Assembly (NCBI GenBank): GCA_000751595.1
Contig: CCMH01000008.1
Location: forward strand, 81,499 to 145,498
Source of the DNA: Weeksella massiliensis
GTDB taxonomy: Bacteria; Bacteroidota; Bacteroidia; Flavobacteriales; Weeksellaceae
Direction: 5' to 3'
DNA: 64,000 bases
The notes below the pieces were generated by a model, which saw only the letters and a program-made list of their open reading frames with translations, did not search any database and was not told the origin of the DNA. Position numbers and translations under genes: made by a program. Positions 46,676 through 56,221 of this stretch are shown piece by piece (the stretch's first letter is position 1; the number at the start of each line of letters is the position of its first letter).

Positions 46676-47691
46676 TTTACGCAGTTATCATCTTCTTATG
46701 GTTGTCCATAAATTTATATTTAATTTTGGGCGGAGCAGATTTCGGAGCAGGAGTAGTGGAGTTATTTGCAGAAAAAGATTTCAAGAAAAGAACCCAGGAT
46801 ATTATGTATCGTTCCATCGGACCGATTTGGGAAGCCAATCACATGTGGTTAATCATTGCGGTTGTGATTATGTTTGTTGGTTTTCCGGCAATTTATTCAG
46901 AAATGGCGAATCATTTACATATTCCTTTGGTGATTATGTTGATGGGAATTATTGCGCGAGGAACTTCTTTTACCTTTCGTAATTACGATGCGATTCAAGA
47001 TAAATGGCACAATCTTTATGATTTAATTTTTACTTATTCAAGTTTTGTAACGCCTCTTTTCTTAGGAATAATCGCTGCATCTATGGTTTCGGGAAGTATA
47101 GATCCTAATGCGAACAACTTTTTAGATGCTTATATTTTTTCTTGGCTTTCTTGGTTCAATGTTTCGGTAGGAGTTTTTACTGTTTCTTTATGTGGTTTTT
47201 TAGCTGCGATATTTTCACTTAATACCGTCCGAAATCCACAAGATTTGGCTGTGCTAAAGAAAATGGCTTTAGGGTTTACTTTTTCTACTTTCTTTTTAGG
47301 AGGCGTTGTTTTCGTTGTTTCCATTTGGCAAAAAATTCCTTTAATCGATTGGATTTTTAGAGATTACATTGGTTACCTTGCTGTAATTACTGCAACTTTA
47401 GTTTGGATAGGGGTGATCCGATTGGTGAAAACCAACCATTTTAGATGGTCGAGAGTATTGGCAGGAGTAATTGTGTTTTGTATTTTGGTCGCTGTATCTT
47501 ATTCTCATTATCCAGATATTGTGCTTTTCAAAGATGGATCAACTTTATCGTTGATGGAAAATTCTGCGAATGAAAAAGTTATCGATATGTTGGCTTATGC
47601 ATTATTGGGCGGTTCTGTTTTCATTTTACCGTTTTTTATCTACCTTATGTATGCGTTTAATAAACAAAATACTCGAGCAGCTCAAAAATAA
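46672..47691 (+). CDS. cydB: Cytochrome bd oxidase subunit II
   Basis: 339 residues, eight to nine hydrophobic helices. Start region WLSINLYLILGGADFGAGVV has the characteristic GGADFGAG; later RSIGPIWEANHMWLII (EANHVWLI) and FVTPLFLGIIA are conserved. It is the partner of cydA. No small CydX-type gene is visible in the 90 bp that follow, and no cydCD-like pair is adjacent. Confidence 0.95.
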   Translation: MIYAVIIFLWLSINLYLILGGADFGAGVVELFAEKDFKKRTQDIMYRSIGPIWEANHMWLIIAVVIMFVGFPAIYSEMANHLHIPLVIMLMGIIARGTSFTFRNYDAIQDKWHNLYDLIFTYSSFVTPLFLGIIAASMVSGSIDPNANNFLDAYIFSWLSWFNVSVGVFTVSLCGFLAAIFSLNTVRNPQDLAVLKKMALGFTFSTFFLGGVVFVVSIWQKIPLIDWIFRDYIGYLAVITATLVWIGVIRLVKTNHFRWSRVLAGVIVFCILVAVSYSHYPDIVLFKDGSTLSLMENSANEKVIDMLAYALLGGSVFILPFFIYLMYAFNKQNTRAAQK

Positions 47692-47710
47692 ACGTGTTTC
47701 TATTTAACAT

Positions 47711-47745
47711 AAAAAGGATATTCATTCATCGAATATCCTTTTTTA
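47711..47745. terminator. Bidirectional terminator between cydB and lysS
   Basis: Stem AAAAAGGATATTC (47711-47723) / GAATATCCTTTTT (47731-47743), 7-nt loop, T runs in both directions. Serves convergent cydB and lysS. Confidence 0.9.
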
Positions 47746-47781
47746 GTATTATAATATGGAGGTAATGAATTCTAAATCAAA

Positions 47782-49476
47782 TTATTCTCCAATATAAGTT
47801 ACTACTTTTTCATCACCATTCACCGAAACTTTGGTCAAATTATATTTAGCCAAATTTTTCATTGATTTATCCCATTTCTTTCCACTAAGATTTGCTTCAG
47901 TTTTCAAACTATTCAATTCCTTAGCGTTATTGTTGTTCTGTAAAATGTTGATAATCAGAGATTCTTCTTCTGTTAACTCATATGAAGGCGCTTGTTTTTC
48001 TGGTCTCATTTGCGGGAAAAACAAAACTTCTTGTATAGATGGATTATTGGTAAGATACATCAATAGACGATCCATTCCAATTCCTAAACCTGCTGTAGGA
48101 GGCATCCCATATTCCAAAGCACGTAAGAAATCTTGATCGATAAACATTGCTTCGTCATCCCCTTTTTCAGAAAGTTTCAGCTGTTCTTCAAAACGTTCGC
48201 GTTGATCAATCGGGTCATTTAATTCTGAATAAGAGTTTGCAATTTCTTTTCCACAAACCATAAGCTCAAAACGCTCGGTCAATTGATCATTGTCTCGATG
48301 TTTTTTGGTTAGAGGTGACATTGCTTTTGGATAATCGGTAATGAATGTTGGCTGAATGTAGTTTCCTTCACATTTTTCACCAAAAATTTCATCGATTAAT
48401 TTTCCTTTCCCCATGGTTTCATCAACTGCAATTCCCATCTCGAGGGCAGCATTTCTCAATTCATCCTCTGTTTTGCCTTCAATATCAAAACCAGTAAAAT
48501 CGATGATTGATTGTCGCATGGTTACTCGTTTATAAGGTGCTTTGAAATCGATTTCATGGTCACCAAATTGTGCTTTGGTACTTCCGTTAACGGCAATTGC
48601 ACAATGTTCTAAAAGTTGCTCGGTGAAATCCATCATCCAATTATAATCTTTGTACGCGACATAGATTTCCATTGCAGTAAATTCTGGATTGTGGGTTCTA
48701 TCCATTCCTTCATTACGGAAGTTTTTAGAGAACTCATACACACCATCAAAACCACCTACGATCAATCTTTTCAGGTACAATTCATTGGCAATACGTAAAT
48801 ACAACGGGATATCTAAAGCATTATGATGCGTAACAAAAGGGCGTGCCGCAGCTCCACCAGGAATCGATTGTAGGATAGGAGTTTCCACTTCCATATAATC
48901 ACGGGCGTTGAAGAAATCGCGCATGGCTTGAAACAATTTTGTTCTTTTCTGGAAGATTGATTTCACATGCGGATTCACTACCAAATCGACATAGCGCATT
49001 CTATAGCGCAATTCTGGATCCACGAATGCATCAAAAACGTGTCCATCATCATCGGTTTTTACAATGGGTAATGGGCGAAGTGTTTTTGCTAATACCGTGA
49101 GTTGTGTTACATGTACAGAAATTTCACCTACTTTCGTTTTGAAAAGATATCCTTCGATTCCAATAAAATCTCCTATATCTAAAAGTTTTTTGAAAACCGT
49201 ATTATAATCCGTTTCATTGGGTAGGTCATCTCGCGAAATATAGATTTGTATTCTCCCTTCGCTATCTTGTAATTCGGCAAAAGAAGCTTTCCCCATAACA
49301 CGGGTACTCATCAGGCGTCCGGCAAGTTTTACCACCTTGCCTTCTTCATAATTTTTCTTTATATCCGACGAATAAGTGGTTACTTCGAATTCTTGGGCAG
49401 GGTAGGGTTCGATGCCCAATTCACGTAGTTGTTGTAATTTTTCTCTACGAATAATTTCTTGCTCAGACAATTGCAT
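47782..49476 (-). CDS. lysS: Lysyl-tRNA synthetase, class II
   Basis: 564 residues. The N-terminal OB anticodon-binding domain (about 40-150; [30 protein letters not shown]) is followed by the class II catalytic core: motif 1 near [14 protein letters not shown] [20 protein letters not shown], motif 2 [20 protein letters not shown], motif 3 [11 protein letters not shown]. There is a C-terminal extension of about 65 residues beyond the usual end ([20 protein letters not shown] onward). A TATTTTTG -7 box lies upstream on the minus strand (49512-49505). Confidence 0.97.
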   Translation of the reverse strand: MQLSEQEIIRREKLQQLRELGIEPYPAQEFEVTTYSSDIKKNYEEGKVVKLAGRLMSTRVMGKASFAELQDSEGRIQIYISRDDLPNETDYNTVFKKLLDIGDFIGIEGYLFKTKVGEISVHVTQLTVLAKTLRPLPIVKTDDDGHVFDAFVDPELRYRMRYVDLVVNPHVKSIFQKRTKLFQAMRDFFNARDYMEVETPILQSIPGGAAARPFVTHHNALDIPLYLRIANELYLKRLIVGGFDGVYEFSKNFRNEGMDRTHNPEFTAMEIYVAYKDYNWMMDFTEQLLEHCAIAVNGSTKAQFGDHEIDFKAPYKRVTMRQSIIDFTGFDIEGKTEDELRNAALEMGIAVDETMGKGKLIDEIFGEKCEGNYIQPTFITDYPKAMSPLTKKHRDNDQLTERFELMVCGKEIANSYSELNDPIDQRERFEEQLKLSEKGDDEAMFIDQDFLRALEYGMPPTAGLGIGMDRLLMYLTNNPSIQEVLFFPQMRPEKQAPSYELTEEESLIINILQNNNNAKELNSLKTEANLSGKKWDKSMKNLAKYNLTKVSVNGDEKVVTYIGE

Positions 49477-49551
49477 TTTTACTTCTTAAAAAATTAATAG
49501 AATGCAAAAATAACAATATTTTATGGCAATACCTTAGTTTTTAGTGAGGAT

Positions 49552-50475
49552 TTATGGTAGGATTTCGATGACTCTTTTTTGAGTAAATTCGGTATTTTGG
49601 AAGTTAACTTTTTTACTTTGTAAACAATAAGAAGGCCAACCATTTTCTTTGATTCTACTCATCGTATCGACAGTATAAATAATATTATCATCAATGGTTG
49701 ATCGGTCGGGCGCCTCAACTTTCATTTCTTTTGCCGTTTTCTCTAAATAATTAAACCAAGATTCTTTGAGCCATTCTTCTTCTGCAATCGAACTCGAAAC
49801 CATAACATAATTACCTAAATAAGGTGAAATTTCTCTCAAACTATAACTCGTAACAGCCGGGGTAGGGTTGGCGTTGAATAGGTTATCTAAATAGGTTTTA
49901 TAAACTTTCGGCTCAGCATTTACAGTAAAACTTCCCAATCCATAAAAATAGTGAAATTGTTTTATTTCCTTTTCAAACAGGGCGTTTAAGTTATCGGCAG
50001 AAGCATATTGCTTTTCCATTTCGGCTAAAGTTTTTAGCACATTATTGTTGTCGGCATTATCATCTTCAGCGTTTTCTAGTGCGGTATAAAATTGCACCAT
50101 TGTCCAATTATTTTTTTGGAATCCCAAAAACTTTCCATCATTATCAACCGAATAATAAATATCAATTTCATCTAAAATACTCAATGGATTTTTAGAGATT
50201 TGTTTATTAGAATTTTTAATATTAGTTATACGCCAATGTAAAGTGTATTGATCTTGATACAAATCCAAAACATTGATGTGCACTTTATAAGAAAGATATT
50301 CTTTTTGTACAGTATCTAATCCCTCTATACGCGTATCGTTCGTTGTAATTTTATAATTGTATTGATTGTCGATATTGAGGTATTGTTTTACCACGACAAC
50401 AGAATCGTTGTCATTGATTTGTGCATGAGAAAATACAGCCAAAAAAGTAAACAGTATGCAATAAAAAGTTTTCAT
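49552..50475 (-). CDS. Secreted protein of unknown function (tandem paralogue 1)
   Basis: 307 residues from the ATG at 50475; the longer frame to 50535 adds a segment before the signal peptide and overlaps the upstream gene. The signal peptide is MKTFYCILFTFLAVFSHAQ. The mature part has alternating strands with a pattern NQYNYKITTNDTRIEG...YTLHWRITNI that matches the neighbouring gene. No catalytic motif is seen. It probably arose by duplication with that gene and shares its transcript. Confidence 0.7.
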   Translation of the reverse strand: MKTFYCILFTFLAVFSHAQINDNDSVVVVKQYLNIDNQYNYKITTNDTRIEGLDTVQKEYLSYKVHINVLDLYQDQYTLHWRITNIKNSNKQISKNPLSILDEIDIYYSVDNDGKFLGFQKNNWTMVQFYTALENAEDDNADNNNVLKTLAEMEKQYASADNLNALFEKEIKQFHYFYGLGSFTVNAEPKVYKTYLDNLFNANPTPAVTSYSLREISPYLGNYVMVSSSIAEEEWLKESWFNYLEKTAKEMKVEAPDRSTIDDNIIYTVDTMSRIKENGWPSYCLQSKKVNFQNTEFTQKRVIEILP

Positions 50476-50521
50476 GTTTTTACTCTGAAAAACAAAAATA
50501 ATGAATATTCGCTGATTTTTC

Positions 50522-51460
50522 TTATAAAAGCTCAATTTCTAACTGATTCACCGTTTTTCGCGTACCAATGTTTAGACTAAATTTATAGTGCGAATTGATC
50601 AATACAGAATCTTTATTGTATTTATTTTTATAATCAATTGTCAGCTCGATAGTATCAGAATATTTTTTAATTTCTCGTTCTACTTGTTCGTGAGTAAGAT
50701 TAACATTCGATTGTTCTAGCATCGATTTTGCCATCAATTGCCAAAGCGATTCGAAGTCTTCTTTGCTCAAAATCTGAGAAGTTACAATCGTATACGTTTC
50801 GGTTTTCGGATCTATTCCTTCTAGCCAAGTGGTTGAAGTTGAGGAGATAGGAAAGCCAAACAGATTTTCTTGAATTTGTTTACCTTGATATTTTTCACCT
50901 ACTTTTAGATATAATCCATTGAATTGTAGTAGATTATTAATTTCTTGAGAAAAGGTATAACTTACATAATCTTGCGAACGAATCATGTCCTCTAAACCAG
51001 AAACATTTCCTTGATACGTTGCATCTCTTCTGTTTTTTCTTTTTAGATTTTTAGCAACCGTCAACAATTGATTTTTCACTCCATCTTCATTGAGTAATTC
51101 AAGAAATTCACCATCTTTATTGGTAGCGAAATCATAATTAATTCCTTTACTATTCAGCATATAATCGTTATAAAACGGGTCAGGATCATTTGTACTCACT
51201 GCCAAATTCTCCCAACGTAATTTATATACGTATGGATTCTCATCCAAAACAGAAAACTTTTTATGACTATTTGTAACTACTTTAGAAACAGTATCATTGA
51301 TCGAAATCACATAATCCACATCCGTAAATTGATAGTTAAATCGATCCCCAACATGCCATTGCGGATTTACCTGTACCGATTGTTCCTCATAGTTTATTTG
51401 CGCATTAAGTTGCTGAAAACCTAAACTACAGAAAAATAAAAGAGTATAAAAATGTTTCAT
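50522..51460 (-). CDS. Secreted protein of unknown function (tandem paralogue 2)
   Basis: 312 residues with signal peptide MKHFYTLLFFCSLGFQQLNA. The layout follows its downstream neighbour: a start with a VGDRFNYQFTDVDYVISIND element, then YKLRWENLAV, a middle helical stretch and a C-terminal strand-rich part ending IGTRKTVNQLEIELL. Similarity between the two is at the level of pattern and length, judged by eye. Function unknown; an exported or periplasmic beta-rich protein is likely. Confidence 0.7.
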   Translation of the reverse strand: MKHFYTLLFFCSLGFQQLNAQINYEEQSVQVNPQWHVGDRFNYQFTDVDYVISINDTVSKVVTNSHKKFSVLDENPYVYKLRWENLAVSTNDPDPFYNDYMLNSKGINYDFATNKDGEFLELLNEDGVKNQLLTVAKNLKRKNRRDATYQGNVSGLEDMIRSQDYVSYTFSQEINNLLQFNGLYLKVGEKYQGKQIQENLFGFPISSTSTTWLEGIDPKTETYTIVTSQILSKEDFESLWQLMAKSMLEQSNVNLTHEQVEREIKKYSDTIELTIDYKNKYNKDSVLINSHYKFSLNIGTRKTVNQLEIELL

Positions 51461-51574
51461 GTTGAGAAAAATCGTTTTTGTGGTTGGTTGTAATAATTTT
51501 GCGAAATATCAACTACATCAAAGCTTATTCCAAATAATTCAGATGTCAGTAAATTGATAAATTTTTTGGTACAA

Positions 51575-52267
51575 TTAAGGAGTTGAAATGGACGCAGGTA
51601 AAATTTTACCATTAAAAAAACGATGTCCATTCAGACCAAAATCTACTAAAAATTCGGCCATTTCTGTTGGTGTTGTTGGTGCTTGATAACCCGGAAAAGC
51701 TTCTTGTAACATCTCGGTTTGTACAGCGCCAAGCGCAATACAATTGATGCGTGGTCCATTTTCGTTGAGTTCCTCTGCCAATAATTCGGTCAGATTACAA
51801 GTTGCTGATTTTGAAGAAGAATAAGAAGATAATCCAGCGAATTTTACCGATCCTTGCACGGCGCCCATTGTCGAAATATTGACAACATGAGAGGTTTTAG
51901 TAAACTTAGAAAGTAATAATTGGATCAAACGATACGGAGCCATAAAATTGATTTGCCAAGAATGCAATAAATCTTTTTCGGTAATATCTTCAAAAGGTTT
52001 ATTAATACACAAACCTGCATTATTATAGAGAATATCGACTGTTTCCCAATCGTTTATGCTCGTCAAAACTTGATCGATTTGATTATAGTCACTTAAATCT
52101 AAACCTAAATTTATCAGTTGGTTTGGTTGTGCAAATTGGTTTAATTCGTCTAATTTTTCGAGGTTTCTAGAAACCGTTAACACACGATTTCCTAACGCTA
52201 GATGTTGTTTAGCAATTTCCTTTCCGATTCCACGGCTTGCTCCGGTTATGATGATATTTTTATGCAT
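51575..52267 (-). CDS. SDR family oxidoreductase
   Basis: 230 residues from the ATG at 52267. The NAD(P) motif ITGASRGIGKEIAKQ (TGxxxGIG) is at residues 6-20, the NNAG motif is seen in LYNNAGLCINKP, and the catalytic triad in STMGAVQGS with YSSSKSA (Ser, Tyr, Lys). The substrate is unknown. The frame to 52321 would add a poor N-terminus. It overlaps the upstream ABC ATPase gene by 8 bp. Confidence 0.92.
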   Translation of the reverse strand: MHKNIIITGASRGIGKEIAKQHLALGNRVLTVSRNLEKLDELNQFAQPNQLINLGLDLSDYNQIDQVLTSINDWETVDILYNNAGLCINKPFEDITEKDLLHSWQINFMAPYRLIQLLLSKFTKTSHVVNISTMGAVQGSVKFAGLSSYSSSKSATCNLTELLAEELNENGPRINCIALGAVQTEMLQEAFPGYQAPTTPTEMAEFLVDFGLNGHRFFNGKILPASISTP

Positions 52268-53207
52268 TTTGTATAAAATAGTGTATAAATTTTTCGATTG
52301 ATTGAAACGTTTTTGTTTCAAAATAAATTTCTTTTTGTCGGATGATCACATTCGTGTTAGAATGCGAACTTTGTTGATATCCCCGTTTCAGAAGCGCTTT
52401 ACTCGTCCAATAAAATAACTCGCCTTCCCCTTGTAAATTTACCGTTTTAGTCGTTTCGATCAGAATCGAATACGTGTTTTGCAAAGGATTATATTGTAGG
52501 AGATTATCAGATAATTTTTCTAATATTTTGTAGCGATAAGCAATTTCTTCGGGTATTCCAGAAACAAGTTCTCCGTTCTCGATCCACCAAATTTCATCAG
52601 CCATTTCCAAAGCCAAATCTATTTGATGAGTCGCCATTAGAAAAGTTTTTTGCATTTGTTTGCTCAACTTTTTCAATAGGTCAAATATACGAAATTGATT
52701 TCCTAAATCTAAATTTGCCGTAGGTTCATCGAGTAACAAAAGAGGAGTGTTTTGTTTCAGTGCACGAGCAATCATCGCTAATTGCAATTGTCCTTCGCTA
52801 ATTTCGGTAGCATATTTATTTAAAATATTTTTGATAGGAATTTCTTCGAGAATAGCTTCATTCGAAGTATTTTGTTGATTTAGTAAAAAGTTTTTATTTG
52901 CTCCAATTTCGATTAAATCCGCTACTTTGATGGTTGGAATAGGGGATAATTTAGAAAAAACTACGGCAATTTCATCTGCTATCTGCGATGCTTTTAATTG
53001 TGAAAGGGCTTGATCTCTAAAAAATATATCACCAGAAATCGGTTGATTAATTCCTAAAATAGTATTGAGTAAACTCGATTTTCCAGCTCCATTTTTTCCT
53101 AAAAGGATAATAAATTTTCCTGCTTCAATCTGTAAGTTAAGCTCTTTGAGAAGCGCTTTGTTTTTGTAGCCAACGACAAGATTTTCTAATCGAATTATGT
53201 TTTTCAT
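52260..53207 (-). CDS. ABC transporter ATP-binding protein (iron/cobalamin type)
   Basis: 315 residues. Walker A LGKNGAGKSS (about 35-44), signature ISEGQLQLAMIARAL (a variant of LSGGQ), Walker B LLLLDEPTANLD and switch ATHQIDLA are present. The ATPase is of the FecE/BtuD group. A C-terminal extension of about 70 residues follows, longer than the E. coli proteins. It overlaps the FecCD permease gene by 4 bp, so the two form an importer. Confidence 0.88.
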   Translation of the reverse strand: MKNIIRLENLVVGYKNKALLKELNLQIEAGKFIILLGKNGAGKSSLLNTILGINQPISGDIFFRDQALSQLKASQIADEIAVVFSKLSPIPTIKVADLIEIGANKNFLLNQQNTSNEAILEEIPIKNILNKYATEISEGQLQLAMIARALKQNTPLLLLDEPTANLDLGNQFRIFDLLKKLSKQMQKTFLMATHQIDLALEMADEIWWIENGELVSGIPEEIAYRYKILEKLSDNLLQYNPLQNTYSILIETTKTVNLQGEGELFYWTSKALLKRGYQQSSHSNTNVIIRQKEIYFETKTFQSIEKFIHYFIQNA

Positions 53208-54211
53208 CCTACAGATTTAGAATTTTTTAGTAAAATACTGATCACAATTGGCGTTCCGAAAAGAGAAGTTATGATATTAATCGGGAAAGTTCCGAAAGGA
53301 AAAATATCGGTTAAGAAGCTAAAAATCAACATCAAAGCTACGCCCATCATCATCACCGAAAAAAACAAATGTTTCATATTCGATGTTTTCAGAATGTTTC
53401 TACAAATATGAGGAACAGCCAAACCGATAAAAGCGATAGGTCCGGCAAAAGCGGTTGCAGCTGCGGTAAGCAATGAGGTGGCTAACAATAAGGTAAAACG
53501 TAAACGCGATAAATTGACACCGAGCGTTTGAGCATATTTTTCGCCTAGTAATAAAGATGTCAAACTTTTTAGGGTGCTGTAGGCGAGGAGCAATCCAAGG
53601 AAAACGCAAAGAGCAAAAACAAAAATTTGTTCCCATTTGAGGCCAGTTAGTGATCCGAAACTCCACAAAAGAAAAGATTTTATTTTCTCTGAAGGTGCAA
53701 AATATTGTAATAATCCTATAAAAGAAACCGCTAAGCCCGAAAGCATCATACCTAAAACGATGAGCGCAGCCGATGATTTTACACGATAAGAAAAACTACC
53801 GATAAGCACCAAAGCAGCAAAAGAACCAACCATGGCTGCAACAATGGTTAACCAAGAATTACCTAATAAATAATCTAAACCAAAAAGAGAAAAAAGAAAA
53901 ACAACCAAGGCCACGCCCAAGCTAGCCATCGCTGTAATGCCTAAAACACTCGGTTCTGCTAAAGAATTTTTGAATAATTCTTGCAATAGAAAACCAGCAA
54001 TAGGAAGTGCTAAACCTACCAAAACAGAAGTGACAACTTTGGGTAAACGATAATGCAAAATTAAATTTTGTGTAAAGTTATCATTCGATTGTCCGACCAA
54101 AACGCTAAAAATTTCATTGATCGAAAGATTTGCTTTACCTATGAGTAAATTGAGGCAGATAAAAATAAAAATGACCAATAGACACGTGATGGTTAGCCAA
54201 TGTTTTTTCAC
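53204..54211 (-). CDS. FecCD family ABC importer permease
   Basis: 335 residues from the GTG at 54211 (the open frame reaches a TTG at 54241). About nine to ten helices are visible; YRLPKVVTSVLVGLALPIAG and LAEPSVLGITAMASLGVALV are FecCD landmarks, as is PIAFIGLAVPHICRNILKT. The family imports siderophores, haem or vitamin B12. The cognate ATPase gene follows; no substrate-binding lipoprotein gene or TonB receptor lies next to it. Confidence 0.87.
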   Translation of the reverse strand: MKKHWLTITCLLVIFIFICLNLLIGKANLSINEIFSVLVGQSNDNFTQNLILHYRLPKVVTSVLVGLALPIAGFLLQELFKNSLAEPSVLGITAMASLGVALVVFLFSLFGLDYLLGNSWLTIVAAMVGSFAALVLIGSFSYRVKSSAALIVLGMMLSGLAVSFIGLLQYFAPSEKIKSFLLWSFGSLTGLKWEQIFVFALCVFLGLLLAYSTLKSLTSLLLGEKYAQTLGVNLSRLRFTLLLATSLLTAAATAFAGPIAFIGLAVPHICRNILKTSNMKHLFFSVMMMGVALMLIFSFLTDIFPFGTFPINIITSLFGTPIVISILLKNSKSVG

Positions 54212-54403
54212 ACAAAATTCTTTGAAACAAAGATAAAGCAAGTTGTCGAGAGAAAAGTAAAAATGGTGAAGAATGATAGGAGTGATTCGTTATCTGGGAT
54301 TTGCTACTTTTGGATATTTAATCTTTTCTTAAACTCAAATTTTATTGAAGCTCTTTTATAGAAGGTACTTTTATGCCCTAAAATATTTTGGTTGTACGTA
54401 AAA

Positions 54404-54979
54404 ATGAAGGTAAAAATTTCTAAAACTTTAGAAGAAAAGCAATTCGATCAGATCTATTTTCAGTATCATTCATCCATTTATCGAAATATCCGGAAGTTAA
54501 TTTATGATGAAGATAAAGCATTGGATATTTTGCAAGAAGTTTTTATTACACTTTGGAATCATCGAACCGAAAAATTTTCAGATTCTGCTTTGGGTGGATG
54601 GTTGTTTACGGTAAGTTATAATAAATCAATAGATTATCTTAGAAAAACAATCAAAGAAGAAATCACAGAAACAGAAAAATTCTTAAATATTCAATCGAAT
54701 TATGAAGAAAGCTTAGAGTTTGAACAACAATATTCTCTAAAGTTGGAATTGATTGAAAAAGCCGTGGAGAATCTTTCGCCAAGAAGAAAAGAAGTGTTTA
54801 GATTGTGCAGGTTCGAAGGTTATTCTAAAGATGAAGTTGCCGAAAAGTTGATGATTTCTTCAGATTCTGTTAGTGATTATTTAAAACAAGCCAATCAGCT
54901 TATTCGAGAATATATCCAGAAAGAATATCCTACATATACCAATTTATTTGTTCTTAGTTGTTTGATTAAGTTTTTCTAA
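54404..54979 (+). CDS. ECF sigma factor (FecI-like)
   Basis: 191 residues from the ATG at 54404; a TTG at 54392 is a weaker start. Region 2 is at about 15-85 (FQYHSSIYRNIRKLIYDEDK, ILQEVFITLWNHRTEKF, WLFTVSYNKSIDYLRK) and region 4 at about 125-175 (LSPRRKEVFRLCRFEGYSKD then EVAEKLMISSDSVSDYLKQA). It resembles the Bacteroidetes FecI-like sigma factors that respond to outer-membrane ligand capture. It is followed at 74 bp by the FecR gene. Confidence 0.92.
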   Translation: MKVKISKTLEEKQFDQIYFQYHSSIYRNIRKLIYDEDKALDILQEVFITLWNHRTEKFSDSALGGWLFTVSYNKSIDYLRKTIKEEITETEKFLNIQSNYEESLEFEQQYSLKLELIEKAVENLSPRRKEVFRLCRFEGYSKDEVAEKLMISSDSVSDYLKQANQLIREYIQKEYPTYTNLFVLSCLIKFF

Positions 54980-55053
54980 TTAACGATTATTTTACCTATT
55001 GTTAACCATTTAGTCTATCCTATTTTTCGTTTTTATTCGTCTTTAAGGTAGAT

Positions 55054-56118
55054 ATGATAGAGAAAATATTACAAAAATATTGGTCGAAAAAAAGTTCTTT
55101 AGAAGAAAAGAAAGAACTCTTAGAGATTTTGGAAAATCAACAATTTGTTTCGGAAAAGATCATTCAAACGTGGTCTAAAGACGAAGATCATTTAACGATA
55201 CACCAGGAGCTTTCGAGAAAAGTCCTTAAAAAAATTCATCATCAAATTAATGAAACTCAAAAAACGGAAACGCACTACTTACCGACTTCTTCATTTTTGA
55301 AATTCTCTATCGCTGCTTCTTTGGTTTTATTTTGTGTTTTTGGATTGTTGTATCAAAAAAATATGGATTCAACTTCTACCTTAGTTCATACGAATTTGGA
55401 TACAATTTCTAATGAGACCGATGATAAATTAATGAACATCCGGTTGAAAGATGAATCGAAAATCACTCTTTATCCAAAATCAAAAATAGTTTATGATCAT
55501 AATTATAATCAGAAAAATAGAAAAATATCTTTAGTAGGAAAAGCAAAATTTAAGGTATTTAAAAACAAAGAACTTCCTTTTTCTGTTTCGACCCAAAGTT
55601 TTACAACAACAGCACTGGGAACTGAATTTATCGTAACCGAGAATATTAAAAATAAGCAAGCAACTGTGCAGTTGTTAGAAGGTAAGGTTAGGATTGATAG
55701 TAAAAAGAAAGAAGCTTTCGAATCAATTTATTTGAATGCTGGAGATAATTTTCGGTTGGATTTGTTGAGCAATCAAGTGCAGATAATGAACAAGAAAAAA
55801 AGCAAATCAAAACCAACTTCTTCTAAAAAAATCACAGAGAAAAAAGAGTTAATTACTTTATCTGATTTTTCTGAAAATGAAAAGATAATAGATAAAGCAA
55901 ACGAAATAATTTTTGATAAAACGCCATTAAAAGACGTTTTCCATACGTTAGAACAAACTTATCAAACCAAAATAAACCCGACCAATATACCCGATGAACT
56001 GACTTTTACTGGCCGAGTCAATTCAACAGAAGATATTACACGAATTATGGAGATTATTTGCGAGTTAAATGATTTGCAATATCATATAATTGATAATCAT
56101 ATTTATATAGAAAAATAA
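55054..56118 (+). CDS. FecR family anti-sigma factor
   Basis: 354 residues. A cytoplasmic N-terminal part (1-90) is followed by one transmembrane helix (FLKFSIAASLVLFCVFGLLY), the periplasmic FecR domain (RISLVGKAKFKVFKNKELPF, then TTALGTEFIVTENI and VQLLEGKVRI), and a C-terminal DUF4974 domain (DKTPLKDVFHTLEQTYQTKI and a terminal hydrophobic strand). It should bind the FecI-like sigma factor and pass a signal from the outer membrane. Confidence 0.93.
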   Translation: MIEKILQKYWSKKSSLEEKKELLEILENQQFVSEKIIQTWSKDEDHLTIHQELSRKVLKKIHHQINETQKTETHYLPTSSFLKFSIAASLVLFCVFGLLYQKNMDSTSTLVHTNLDTISNETDDKLMNIRLKDESKITLYPKSKIVYDHNYNQKNRKISLVGKAKFKVFKNKELPFSVSTQSFTTTALGTEFIVTENIKNKQATVQLLEGKVRIDSKKKEAFESIYLNAGDNFRLDLLSNQVQIMNKKKSKSKPTSSKKITEKKELITLSDFSENEKIIDKANEIIFDKTPLKDVFHTLEQTYQTKINPTNIPDELTFTGRVNSTEDITRIMEIICELNDLQYHIIDNHIYIEK

Positions 56119-56221
56119 CAAAAAATATATAGTTAATTCATTTCTAAACAACGGTTTAAGTTGTTTGGAGGCAACATTTATAGCTTAAAATTAAACATAA
56201 AAACTAAAATTATTCATACAA

